NCBI GenBank assembly: GCA_030528965.1
Contig: JAUMXS010000001.1
Coordinates: forward strand, 1 to 22,955
Source: Eubacteriales bacterium
GTDB lineage: Bacteria > Bacillota > Clostridia > Oscillospirales > Oscillospiraceae
DNA length: 22,955 nucleotides
Reading direction: 5' to 3'
This document shows, in pieces, positions 1 through 6,898 of this stretch; position 1 is the first letter of the stretch, and each line of letters starts with the position of its first letter. Made by a program: the position numbers and the translations under genes. Below the pieces are notes generated by a model, which saw only the letters and a list, made by a program, of their open reading frames with translations, was not told the origin of the DNA and did not search any database.

Positions 1-501
1 GAGCTTACAGGCATCACGGAGGAACAGCTTCTGGATGAGGGCGTTTCCAAGGCGGAAGCGGCGAAGAGGCTGGCGGGGATGCTGCAAAGGCCGAAACCGC
101 TCGTCGTTGCGTATAATGCGCAGTTTGACATGTGCTTTTTGTATTATCTTCTCCGGCAGATGGGGCTGGCACAGGCGCTCGGGAATATCCGGATGCTCGA
201 TGCGCTGACCGTTTATAAGGACAGGCGGCCTTATCCGCATAAGCTCTGCGATGCCGTAAGGGAATATGAGCTTCATACGCAGAATACCCATCGGGCGATC
301 GATGATGCGAAGGCAACACTGGAACTGTTGTTTGAGAGGGAAAAAGAACTGGACGATTTCCCGCGGTACATAAATCTTTTTGGGTATAATCCAAAGTACG
401 GGATCTCCGGACCGAAAATTTCATCCATACGATATCTTCCGCAGCCTTACAATGCGTCAGAAAAGCTTTATACACAGCTGCAGACGGATGAAAAATGGTG
501 A
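1..501 (+). CDS. DnaQ-like 3'-5' exonuclease, 5'-truncated by window edge
   Basis: This is the C-terminal 166 residues of a DEDD-family exonuclease. The frame is open from base 1, so the start and the first catalytic motif (Exo I, DxE) lie outside the window. The fragment opens with ELTGIT, which in DNA polymerase III epsilon-like proteins follows Exo I. Exo II is seen as AYNAQFD (Asp about visible residue 43) and Exo III as HRAIDDAK (His 97, Asp 101), so it is of the DEDDh type. About 50 residues follow the nuclease fold (FGYNPKYG region) with no motif I recognise. Proteins of this type remove nucleotides from 3' ends in replication proofreading or repair; whether this one is a polymerase subunit or a stand-alone nuclease cannot be told. 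No clear terminator follows, and the next 195 bases hold the promoter of the next gene. Confidence 0.85.
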   Translation, partial: ELTGITEEQLLDEGVSKAEAAKRLAGMLQRPKPLVVAYNAQFDMCFLYYLLRQMGLAQALGNIRMLDALTVYKDRRPYPHKLCDAVREYELHTQNTHRAIDDAKATLELLFEREKELDDFPRYINLFGYNPKYGISGPKISSIRYLPQPYNASEKLYTQLQTDEKW

Positions 502-630
502 AAACAGGCTTGTGATCGGGAAAAAAGCCCGGAAAACAAACACTTTTTCGACATATGAACATTTTTTTCCACTAAGTGGGAACGTGAGCTGTCGAAATTC
601 TTCGAAAGACATCGGAACTTCATAAAACTT

Positions 631-660
631 TTACTTTTGATGTTTCGGATATGATATAAC
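631..660 (+). promoter_or_regulatory. Sigma-A-type promoter with extended -10, for the phosphatase gene
   Basis: The -10 hexamer TATAAC at 655-660 is preceded by TG at 652-653, an extended -10. A weak -35, TTACTT, sits at 631-636 with an 18-base spacer. Transcription would start near 667, leaving a leader of about 30 bases before the ATG at 697. Confidence 0.6.
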
Positions 661-696
661 AGAGACACATCCAATGTGTGCAGAGGAGGCGGGGAC

Positions 697-1455
697 ATGG
701 AGGCATATCGGAGACTGAAGCTGGAGACGATCCTGAATGTTCGGGATCTGGGCGGCTGGCCCATGGAGGACGGCGGAACGACGAAATATGGTGTGTTCCT
801 TCGCTCTGCGATCCCGGAGGAACTCAGCGAAAAGGACCGTCAGACACTGCGGGACTATGATTTGTCGCTCGCGGTGGATCTCCGCGGAAGCTTTGAGATC
901 AAGGGACGGCCTGATCCCTTCGCACGGGAGAGCTGGCTGGAATATAAAAATATTCCCATGTTTGATGAAGCTGCCGCAGGCGGGCAGAACAATTATCCTT
1001 CCGCATTTGAAAAAGGCTTCTTTTGGGGCGATCAGTACATCGTAATGGCGGAGTCGCACAAGGACTGGATGAAGACTGTTCTGGATACGCTGGCCGGCGC
1101 GCGGGGAGCGGCGCTCTTTCACTGTACGACAGGGAAGGACCGCACAGGGATCGTGACGGCAGTGCTGCTGGGCCTCTGCGGCGTTGCACGGGAGGACATC
1201 GTGGCGGATTACTGTGTCAGCCAGTGCTATCTGCTTCCCATCTATGTCAAGTATCTTTTGCCGGACCGGCATATCGCCGCGGGAACGTCTCTGGACGCGC
1301 CGTTTTTCAGCACGGCTCCGGCCAATATGGAGACACTGCTGGATCACTTCGATAAGCAATACGGCGGTATAAACGGGTTTGTCGCCGCGTGCGGTGTTTC
1401 TGCGGAGACCGTAAACAGGCTGAAGGCCCGTTTGGGCGGAACAGAGAGAAAATAA
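697..1455 (+). CDS. Protein-tyrosine phosphatase, Y_phosphatase3 type
   Basis: A 252-residue protein with the cysteine-phosphatase signature HCTTGKDRTG: nucleophile Cys143, Arg149, the CX5R loop. It also carries the N-terminal NVRDLGG motif (residues 14-20) typical of the Y_phosphatase3 family (the family of Listeria LipA and Mycobacterium PtpB). Family members remove phosphate from phosphotyrosine proteins or phosphoinositides; the substrate here is unknown. There is no signal peptide, so it is probably cytoplasmic. I chose the ATG at 697 because AGGAGG (684-689) lies 7 bases before it. A GTG at 676 in the same frame would lie upstream of that SD. It is preceded by its own promoter and appears to be a single-gene unit, since the next gene has a separate promoter right after its stop. 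Confidence 0.88.
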   Translation: MEAYRRLKLETILNVRDLGGWPMEDGGTTKYGVFLRSAIPEELSEKDRQTLRDYDLSLAVDLRGSFEIKGRPDPFARESWLEYKNIPMFDEAAAGGQNNYPSAFEKGFFWGDQYIVMAESHKDWMKTVLDTLAGARGAALFHCTTGKDRTGIVTAVLLGLCGVAREDIVADYCVSQCYLLPIYVKYLLPDRHIAAGTSLDAPFFSTAPANMETLLDHFDKQYGGINGFVAACGVSAETVNRLKARLGGTERK

Positions 1456-1459
1456 ACGC

Positions 1460-1488
1460 TTGAAACCATCCGGATAATGGTATATAAT
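1460..1488 (+). promoter_or_regulatory. Strong sigma-A promoter for the parvulin gene
   Basis: TTGAAA at 1460-1465, a 17-base spacer, and consensus TATAAT at 1483-1488. The -35 begins 5 bases after the stop of the upstream phosphatase gene. Transcription should start about 1495, giving a leader of about 30 bases. Confidence 0.8.
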
Positions 1489-1525
1489 ATTCGGACGACA
1501 GTTATGTGTAAAGGAAGGTCATAAG

Positions 1526-3091
1526 ATGAGTTCTTCTCAGGAAAAGAAAAACCGTCGGGAACTCGCTCCGGAAGTCAGCGAGAAAAAGTACCTGGCTAAG
1601 CTGGAAGAGGATAAGAAAAAGCAGAGAACACGCAGGAATTATATCATTGCCGGCGTGCTGCTCGTTCTTTTCGCGGTGTTTACGATCGTTATGAACTCCA
1701 ATATCTTCTATACCGGAGTAACGGCCGTGCAGTCCGGTGACGAGGACTATAATGCAGCGGATTATGAGTATGTGTATATCACTGCGTTCAATAACTTCCA
1801 TAATCAGTACAGTTCCTATCTCTCCTGGCTGATCGACGTAACGAAGCCTCTGGACGAGCAGGACTGCCCCATGATAGAAGAAGGGACCTGGGCGGACTAC
1901 TTTGAGTCCTCCGCACTGCAGAACCTGCAGACTCTGACCGCGCAGTACAGTGCGGCCAAGAGCGCGGGCTACAGCCTCTCGGAAGAGGATCAGGCGACTA
2001 TCGACGAGTACGTTGAGATGTATCAGGAGTATGCCGAACTGTACGGCTATACGCTGGACAAGTTCCTGGCTGCCAATTTCGGACGTGGTGTGGATGAGGA
2101 AACCGTCCGCAGCATGATGGAAAAGAGCCTGATCGCCGCTGCCTATGCCGAGGATCAGTACGACAGCTACAGCTACACCGATGAGGAGCTGGAGAAGTAC
2201 TATCAGGAGAACGCCGAGACTTACGATCTGGTCGAGTTCCTGTATGTCTTTGTTGACGGCACGGCTGAGGAGACTGACCTTGACGGCGATGGCGAGCCGG
2301 ATGAAGTCACCGAGGAGCAGACTGCCGAATCGATGAAGGCTGCTCGGGAGATCGCTGAGGAGATCGCGAAGGCCGAGAGCCGTGAGAGCTTCGAGACGCT
2401 GGCGGAAGAACTGGCAGAAGAAGCCACGGAACTCAGCACGCCCATTACCAGCGTGTCCAGCCTGTATTCCGAATGGCTCGGTGAGGATGGCCGCGTGGAA
2501 GGTGATACTCACGTTGCCGAGTCCGGCGAGGGCGACTATGCGATCTACTACATCGGACAGGATGATAACCGTTACAACACAGCCAATGTCCGTCATATCC
2601 TCATCAATGTGGAAGATGCGGATGAGGACGGCGAGCTGAGCGAAGAAGAGAAGCAGGCTGCTCTTGCTGAGCTGGAAGAGATCTATGATGAGTGGAAGAA
2701 CGGCGAAGCCACCGAAGAGAGCTTTGCCGAGCTGGCCAACAAGTATTCCGAAGATGAAGGCTCCAATACGGAGGGCGGTCTGTACGAGAAGATCGCGATT
2801 GGTGATATGGTAGCGCCTTTCGAAGAGTTCTGCTTCGCCGGTCATGAGCCGGGCTACACCGAGATCGTTTACTCCGAGAGTACGAACTACACGGGATACC
2901 ACCTGATCTACTACGTGGGAGACGGTCCGCTTTACCGTCACGTTCTGGCAGACAGCGCTCTGCGTACCGAGGACTTCTCGGCGTGGAACGAAGAACTGGT
3001 TGCTCCGTTTGAGGCGAAGACGTCTTCCGTTCCGCTCTGGTTTGCGAATAAGGAAATGTCTACCCTGACTTACAGAATGATATCCGGCTGA
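1526..3091 (+). CDS. Membrane-anchored peptidyl-prolyl isomerase (parvulin/PrsA-like foldase)
   Basis: A 521-residue foldase expected to act outside the membrane on exported proteins. Residues 1-37 are charged and cytoplasmic, 38-56 form one transmembrane helix, and there is no lipobox cysteine, so it is anchored by a helix and not by lipid as Bacillus PrsA is. A SurA/PrsA-like helical region (about 75-230) follows. The clear parvulin domain runs from VRHILI (355) through the FAELANKYSED stretch to YHLIYYVG (458-465). Residues 236-343 look like a second, degenerate parvulin unit (FLYVFVDG ... YAIYYIG). Both units carry an acidic DxDxDG loop (251-256 and 364-369). The ectodomain is very acidic. 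The start is supported by AAGGAAGG at 1511-1518. It has its own promoter and terminator, so it is monocistronic. The isomerase call is firm; clients are unknown. Confidence 0.9.
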   Translation: MSSSQEKKNRRELAPEVSEKKYLAKLEEDKKKQRTRRNYIIAGVLLVLFAVFTIVMNSNIFYTGVTAVQSGDEDYNAADYEYVYITAFNNFHNQYSSYLSWLIDVTKPLDEQDCPMIEEGTWADYFESSALQNLQTLTAQYSAAKSAGYSLSEEDQATIDEYVEMYQEYAELYGYTLDKFLAANFGRGVDEETVRSMMEKSLIAAAYAEDQYDSYSYTDEELEKYYQENAETYDLVEFLYVFVDGTAEETDLDGDGEPDEVTEEQTAESMKAAREIAEEIAKAESRESFETLAEELAEEATELSTPITSVSSLYSEWLGEDGRVEGDTHVAESGEGDYAIYYIGQDDNRYNTANVRHILINVEDADEDGELSEEEKQAALAELEEIYDEWKNGEATEESFAELANKYSEDEGSNTEGGLYEKIAIGDMVAPFEEFCFAGHEPGYTEIVYSESTNYTGYHLIYYVGDGPLYRHVLADSALRTEDFSAWNEELVAPFEAKTSSVPLWFANKEMSTLTYRMISG

Positions 3092-3163
3092 GTTTCCGGG
3101 AAATAACAAGCTTAAAGCCCGCGGCCTAAACGCCGCGGGCTTTAAGCCACCGGGAAACTTTTT
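3092..3163 (+). terminator. Strong intrinsic terminator after the parvulin gene
   Basis: A perfect 15-bp stem (3111-3125 with 3132-3146) with a 6-base loop is flanked by a second, outer pairing of GTTTCC...GGG (3092-3100) with CCGGGAAAC (3150-3158). TTTTT follows at 3159-3163. It starts immediately after the TGA of the parvulin gene. Confidence 0.85.
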
Positions 3164-3184
3164 GTATCCGGAGAAGGAGATGCG

Positions 3185-3901
3185 ATGGACGAGCGTTTTC
3201 TCCGTGAGGAGATGCTTTTGGGAGAGCGGGCCATGGAGCGCCTGCGGAAGAGCCGTGTGGCGGTGTTCGGGCTGGGCGGCGTAGGGTCCTGGTGCGCGGA
3301 AGCGCTGGCCCGGGCCGGCGTGGGTTCGCTGATTTTGATAGATCAGGATACCGTGAGCCGGACGAATATCAACCGACAGCTTGTTGCGCTGGAATCCACC
3401 GTCGGACGTCCGAAGGCCGAGGTCATGGCGGAGCGCATCCGGGATATCAGCCCGGATACGGAGGTCCTGCCGTGTGTCGGTCGGTATGAGGCCGACACGA
3501 GGGAACAGTTTTTCTCCCTTCCGATGGATTATATCGCGGATGCTATTGATCTGGTTGCCTGTAAGCTGGATCTTATCTGCACGGCGCGGGAAAGGGATAT
3601 ACCGATAATATCCGCGTTGGGTACGGGCAACAAAACGGATGCCTCCCTCTTTCGCCTGTGTGATCTCTCGCAGACGGAAGGCTGCCCTCTGGCGCGCGTT
3701 ATCCGCAGGGAACTGCGGCGCCGGGATATTCTCCACCTGCCGGTGGTGTTCAGCCCCGAACAAGCGCTTGAACCGGCTCAGACGGAAGCTCCGCCTCCCG
3801 GACGAAGAAGTGTCCCCGGCAGTCTTGTCTGGGTCCCGGCCGCAGCCGGACTTCTCATGGCGCAGCATATAGTCCTTTCCCTGACAGAAGAGGAACGATG
3901 A
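3185..3901 (+). CDS. tcdA: tRNA threonylcarbamoyladenosine dehydratase (ThiF/E1-like)
   Basis: A 238-residue E1-like enzyme. TcdA uses ATP to cyclise N6-threonylcarbamoyladenosine (t6A) at position 37 of ANN-decoding tRNAs into ct6A. The Rossmann ATP site is FGLGGVGS (28-35), with acidic LIDQD (51-55). The TNINRQL motif (60-66) and DAID (119-122) are characteristic of this branch of the ThiF superfamily. GSLVWVPAAAGL near the C terminus (212-223) matches the usual TcdA tail. There are no CxxC zinc pairs, unlike MoeB and ThiF. The SD is GGAGAAGGAG at 3170-3179. The gene begins only 21 bases after the T-run of a strong terminator, with no obvious promoter between. It is the first gene of a run with the 38-codon ORF, the NYN protein and the phosphoesterase. 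The symbol is assigned by motif and family resemblance. Confidence 0.85.
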   Translation: MDERFLREEMLLGERAMERLRKSRVAVFGLGGVGSWCAEALARAGVGSLILIDQDTVSRTNINRQLVALESTVGRPKAEVMAERIRDISPDTEVLPCVGRYEADTREQFFSLPMDYIADAIDLVACKLDLICTARERDIPIISALGTGNKTDASLFRLCDLSQTEGCPLARVIRRELRRRDILHLPVVFSPEQALEPAQTEAPPPGRRSVPGSLVWVPAAAGLLMAQHIVLSLTEEER

Positions 3902-4014
3902 ACGAACCCGTTCCCGGAATATCGAACCGGTCTGCCGGATATTGCGTGCAGTGGGAGAATAAGCTGTACAGGGCGGAGCTCCATCCCACGTCCGGACTGA
4001 CGCCGAGTTTATGA
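3898..4014 (+). CDS. Possible 38-residue small protein overlapping tcdA
   Basis: An ATG overlaps the tcdA stop as ATGA (3898-3901) and opens a 38-codon frame ending at TGA 4012-4014, 15 bases before the NYN gene. AAGAGG (3888-3893) inside tcdA stands 4 bases before the ATG, which is rather close. The peptide (starting MNEPVPGISN) has no hydrophobic helix, cysteine pair or domain I recognise. Translational coupling makes it plausible as a real small protein or as a coupling device that carries ribosomes to the next gene, which has a poor SD. It may equally be chance. Confidence 0.3.
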   Translation: MNEPVPGISNRSAGYCVQWENKLYRAELHPTSGLTPSL

Positions 4015-4029
4015 AAGCGATGTGATAAA

Positions 4030-4845
4030 ATGGCCTCACAAAGCAGTGAACTGAAAAACCTGCGCCTTGCGGTGCTTATAGATGCGGACAACGCTCCCCG
4101 TGATTGTCTGAAAAATGCGATGGAGGAAATCGCCATTTACGGCACACCTACCATCAAGCGGATCTACGGCGACTGGACTTCTCCCAATATCGGGGGATGG
4201 AAAAGCTGTCTGCTGGAGAACGCGGTGACCCCGATCCAGCAGTACAGTTACACCTCCGGAAAGAATTCCACGGACTCTGCTATGATCATTGACGCCATGG
4301 ACATACTGTACAAGGGCAGCACGGACGGTTTTGTGCTGGTGTCCTCCGACTCGGATTTCACCCGGCTGGCGATCCGGCTGCGTGAAGCCGGGATGTACGT
4401 TATCGGAATGGGTGAGCGGAAAACGCCCAATCCCTTTATCGTGGCCTGTGATAAGTTCATCTATCTGGAAGTGATCCGTGAGCGTGCCCGGAAAGCTGCC
4501 GGTACTGCCAAACGTCAGAAGACGGAACAGCAGAAAAAGAATGCGGATCGACACTCTGCCAACAAATCCGCCGCGGTGGAAAAAACACCCGAGAAACGGG
4601 TCCCCGACAAGATCGTTAACCTCATCGCCAACTCCGTGGCGGACCTTGCGGATGACGAAGGCTACATCGATCTGTCCAATCTGGGAAATCTCATTATTAA
4701 GAAAAAGCCTGACTTTGACCCGCGCAGTTATGGGTTTGGAAAGCTTTCCACAATGCTGAAGAACCTTCCCCGGTTCGAGGTGGAGGTGCGTCCCACCGCT
4801 GACCCGCATGTCCGGCCCATTTACATTCGCGATCTGGAAGCCTGA
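4030..4845 (+). CDS. NYN-domain ribonuclease-like protein with C-terminal OST-HTH/LOTUS domain
   Basis: A 271-residue protein. The N-terminal PIN-like NYN domain (about 12-147) shows the acidic residues of the metal site: LIDADN (Asp18, Asp20), TDSAMIID (Asp82, Asp88) and SSDSDF (Asp107, Asp109). A lysine/arginine-rich linker (about 150-192) leads to a C-terminal OST-HTH/LOTUS domain (about 193-254), with the typical YGFGKLSTML stretch. NYN domains are PIN-fold, metal-dependent RNases and LOTUS domains bind RNA, so this is probably a cytoplasmic RNA-processing or RNA-binding protein; the RNA target is unknown. The ATG at 4030 lacks a good SD (upstream GAAAGCGATGTGATAAA), which suggests coupling to upstream translation. 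Its stop overlaps the next start (TGATG). This architecture is recorded in bacteria as the LabA/DUF88 type. Confidence 0.85.
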   Translation: MASQSSELKNLRLAVLIDADNAPRDCLKNAMEEIAIYGTPTIKRIYGDWTSPNIGGWKSCLLENAVTPIQQYSYTSGKNSTDSAMIIDAMDILYKGSTDGFVLVSSDSDFTRLAIRLREAGMYVIGMGERKTPNPFIVACDKFIYLEVIRERARKAAGTAKRQKTEQQKKNADRHSANKSAAVEKTPEKRVPDKIVNLIANSVADLADDEGYIDLSNLGNLIIKKKPDFDPRSYGFGKLSTMLKNLPRFEVEVRPTADPHVRPIYIRDLEA

Positions 4846-5696
4846 TGGAGAAAAAACGGAAAAAACACTCTGTCCGACGACTGCTTGTGCCGGCTTTGTT
4901 TCTGTTCTGCTGTGCGGTGCTCCTGACATCCCGGTATCTGCTTTCCGTCAGCCGGTATACGCTTTGGGAGGACGATCTTCCCGCCGCTTTTGACGGCTAT
5001 CGCATCGTTCAGCTCTCGGACCTGCACGGTTCCGAATTCGGCGAGGGGAACAAAGGACTTATCGGGAAGGTTGCCGGAGAAGAGCCGGACCTGATCGTTC
5101 TTACCGGGGACTTTCTGGACGAAGGGAAAACCGAGGAGGAACTGCCTGAACTCAAAGTCCTCGTGGAAGGCCTCACGGAGCTTGCGCCCGTGTACTTTGT
5201 AAGCGGAAACCATGACTGGGCCAGCCGGAGCATGGAGGAACTGACCGAGGTCCTGAAATCGTCCGGTGTCTGCTATCTGCGCAATGAGTTTGAACTCCGG
5301 GAGCGCGGCGATGCGGCGATCGTCCTTGCCGGTGTGGAAGATCCGAACGCCTGGGCGGAGATGCTTCGGCCCGACGAACTGGTCGAGCTTGCCCGCGCGG
5401 CGTATCCGGAGACCTTTACCATCCTGCTGGGACATCGAAACGATTGGGTGGAGAAATATCCCGCGCTGGATGTGGATGTCATTTTCTGCGGTCACGGTCA
5501 CGGCGGCATTGTCCGTCTGCCTTTTTTCGGCGGCCTGTTTGGCACAGACAGGGATTGGTTCCCGGAATATGATGCCGGCCTGTTTGAGAGCGGACGGTAC
5601 ACCATGGTCGTCTCCGCCGGATTGGGAAACAGTATCTTTGTACCGAGGGTCTTTAATCGTCCGGAGATCGTCTCCGTCACTCTCCGGAAGACGTAA
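4845..5696 (+). CDS. Membrane-tethered calcineurin-like metallophosphoesterase
   Basis: A 283-residue phosphoesterase. A short basic N terminus and one transmembrane segment (about 13-34) tether it, and the catalytic domain is probably outside. All five metal-binding blocks of the fold are present in order: SDLHG (Asp59, His61), GDFLD (Asp89), GNHD (Asn122, His123), GHRND (His197) and GHGHGG (His217, His219). This matches the YkuE/YaeI-type phosphoesterases, one member of which is tied to lipoteichoic or lipid A-related phospholipid metabolism in other bacteria; the substrate here is not known. The ATG shares one base with the NYN gene stop (TGATG, 4843-4847), so the two are translated together. 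No hairpin follows directly; the next terminator is at 5858. Confidence 0.87.
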   Translation: MEKKRKKHSVRRLLVPALFLFCCAVLLTSRYLLSVSRYTLWEDDLPAAFDGYRIVQLSDLHGSEFGEGNKGLIGKVAGEEPDLIVLTGDFLDEGKTEEELPELKVLVEGLTELAPVYFVSGNHDWASRSMEELTEVLKSSGVCYLRNEFELRERGDAAIVLAGVEDPNAWAEMLRPDELVELARAAYPETFTILLGHRNDWVEKYPALDVDVIFCGHGHGGIVRLPFFGGLFGTDRDWFPEYDAGLFESGRYTMVVSAGLGNSIFVPRVFNRPEIVSVTLRKT

Positions 5697-5773
5697 AAAT
5701 GATTTGAAAAAACGGAATCCTTTTGCCCGCTGCCGCATAGTATAGCTGTATATGCTGCAAGGGGGTTGGGATA

Positions 5774-5836
5774 ATGAAACAGGATATAGATGATCTGATC
5801 TTTGGGGATACGCCGGCGCAGCCCAGCGAGCGCTGA
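5774..5836 (+). CDS. Possible 20-residue peptide upstream of a terminator
   Basis: ATG at 5774, 20 codons, TGA at 5834-5836. AAGGGGG at 5759-5765 gives a good SD at 8 bases. The acidic peptide MKQDIDDLIFGDTPAQPSER has no domain I know. It ends 21 bases before a perfect terminator stem. It could be a real micro-peptide, the remnant of a decayed gene or chance. No convincing promoter was seen in 5697-5773, so it would depend on read-through from the phosphoesterase gene. Confidence 0.3.
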   Translation: MKQDIDDLIFGDTPAQPSER

Positions 5837-5857
5837 TGTCCGAAGAAACAGAGCAGA

Positions 5858-5896
5858 CATACGAAAAAGACCGCTCAAGGCGGTCTTTTTCGTATG
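5858..5896. terminator. Bidirectional intrinsic terminator, perfect 17-bp stem
   Basis: The arms 5858-5874 and 5880-5896 pair perfectly around a 5-base loop. The core AAAAAGACCGC / GCGGTCTTTTT supplies a T-tract on either strand. It lies between convergent transcription units and can stop both. Confidence 0.85.
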
Positions 5897-5899
5897 CGG

Positions 5900-5947
5900 A
5901 ATAAAAAATAGAGCAGCCGGAAAAGACTTGGTACTTATCCGGCTGCT
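5900..5947 (-). terminator. Terminator of the minus-strand smr operon
   Basis: AGCAGCCGGA (5912-5921) pairs with TCCGGCTGCT (5938-5947) around a 16-base loop. Read on the minus strand the stem is followed by CTATTTTTTATT (5910-5899). It begins 7 bases past the smr stop. On the plus strand TTT follows, so it may also work backwards. Confidence 0.75.
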
Positions 5948-5953
5948 TTTCAT

Positions 5954-6322
5954 TTACAGGATGACAATGGTAACGCCGTTGTTATGATGCTCAAGGTCGG
6001 AATCGCGGCGCAGGGCGTCGCAGAGGGCGAAAGCCGCACGGGTGGATTCATCAAAAATGGTGAAGTTCTCACCCGGGATATAGTCGCGGATAAGACCGCG
6101 GCGTTTCTGGTCTTCCAGATAGCGGCGTACCTCCGTGCGGATGCGGCCGCCGCGGCCGGTGGAACCGTAGCCGTGAATGAACTTGATGGCGGTGCAGCCC
6201 CAGTCCTTGCCGTTGCGGATATTATAGGTCACCCGACGGACGGCGTCCGATGCCGTGGGCATATCGGCTTTGATGTTGATTTCCTTGAGAAAGCCCTGTC
6301 CGGGCCGTACGGCGGGGTTCAC
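5954..6322 (-). CDS. Smr (small MutS-related) domain protein
   Basis: A 122-residue protein that is essentially one Smr domain. The signature HGYGSTGRGG (residues 50-59) is the conserved HGxGxGxLR-type glycine motif, and NGVTIVIL closes the domain as in clostridial members. Stand-alone Smr domains are nicking endonucleases on DNA or RNA, including proteins that cleave mRNA at collided ribosomes; the role here is not determined. There is no MutS ATPase part. The start is GTG at 6322, which overlaps the iorB stop as GTGA (6319-6322), so translation is coupled; no strong SD is seen. An internal ATG (Met21) would cut into the first strand of the fold. It is the last gene of the minus-strand operon and is followed by a terminator. 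Confidence 0.82.
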   Translation of the reverse strand: MNPAVRPGQGFLKEINIKADMPTASDAVRRVTYNIRNGKDWGCTAIKFIHGYGSTGRGGRIRTEVRRYLEDQKRRGLIRDYIPGENFTIFDESTRAAFALCDALRRDSDLEHHNNGVTIVIL

Positions 6323-6897
6323 TGAAGTGCCCGTCCGAGGGCGAAAGCCTTACGGTTCATCTCCAGGAAACGGGGCTTTACGCAGGCTGCGAGGGCATCC
6401 TGCCAGACTTCCTCCGGGAAGGGCAGGCGCGTGGAGAGCAGACCGAGCAGCACAACGTTCACAGCCCGTGCGTCGCCGGCTTCCAGTGCAGCCGCCAGAG
6501 CGTCCACCGCAACAAATTCCGCGCCCAGGTCACGGATCTTTTCCAGAATGTTATCCGGGTAAGTCATGGCACCCGTAATGACAGGCATCGGATCGATGCG
6601 CTGGTCATTGATGAGAAGGCTTCCGCCCTTGCGCAGCCAGGGGAGCCAGCGAGCGGCTTCCAGACGCTCGAAAGCCAGAATGCAGTCGGCCTCGCCCCGA
6701 TCCACGACCGGAGAGCTTACCTGTTCACCGTAGCGGACATAGGTGACCACACTGCCGCCGCGCTGGGACATACCGTGGACTTCACTGACTTTGACGTCAA
6801 AGCCCTGCGCAGTCAGCACACTGCCAAGTACGCGGGAAGCCAGCAGAGTGCCCTGGCCGCCCACACCGACGATCATGATGCTTTTTGTATCCGTCAT
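6319..6897 (-). CDS. iorB: Indolepyruvate:ferredoxin oxidoreductase, beta subunit
   Basis: A 192-residue gamma-type domain of the 2-oxoacid:ferredoxin oxidoreductase family. It begins with the glycine-rich GVGGQGTLLASRVL (11-24), followed by the VSEVHGMSQRGGSV block (38-50), both hallmarks of IorB. With IorA it converts aryl-pyruvates (indolepyruvate, phenylpyruvate, hydroxyphenylpyruvate) plus CoA to aryl-acetyl-CoA and CO2, reducing ferredoxin. The length matches the family (about 190-200). The ATG at 6897 is one base from the iorA stop (6899-6901), and its own stop overlaps smr, so it sits in a tightly coupled iorA-iorB-smr run. This is a cytoplasmic enzyme of anaerobic aromatic amino-acid fermentation. 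Confidence 0.93.
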   Translation of the reverse strand: MTDTKSIMIVGVGGQGTLLASRVLGSVLTAQGFDVKVSEVHGMSQRGGSVVTYVRYGEQVSSPVVDRGEADCILAFERLEAARWLPWLRKGGSLLINDQRIDPMPVITGAMTYPDNILEKIRDLGAEFVAVDALAAALEAGDARAVNVVLLGLLSTRLPFPEEVWQDALAACVKPRFLEMNRKAFALGRALQ

Positions 6898-6898
6898 G

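Noticed and set aside
676..696. GTG start seven codons before the phosphatase ATG
   Set aside because: It lies upstream of the AGGAGG that serves the ATG at 697.
1502..4039. 845-codon open frame on the minus strand
   Set aside because: It runs antisense to the parvulin and tcdA genes, spans a terminator, has no family resemblance, and both plus-strand genes show clear domains.
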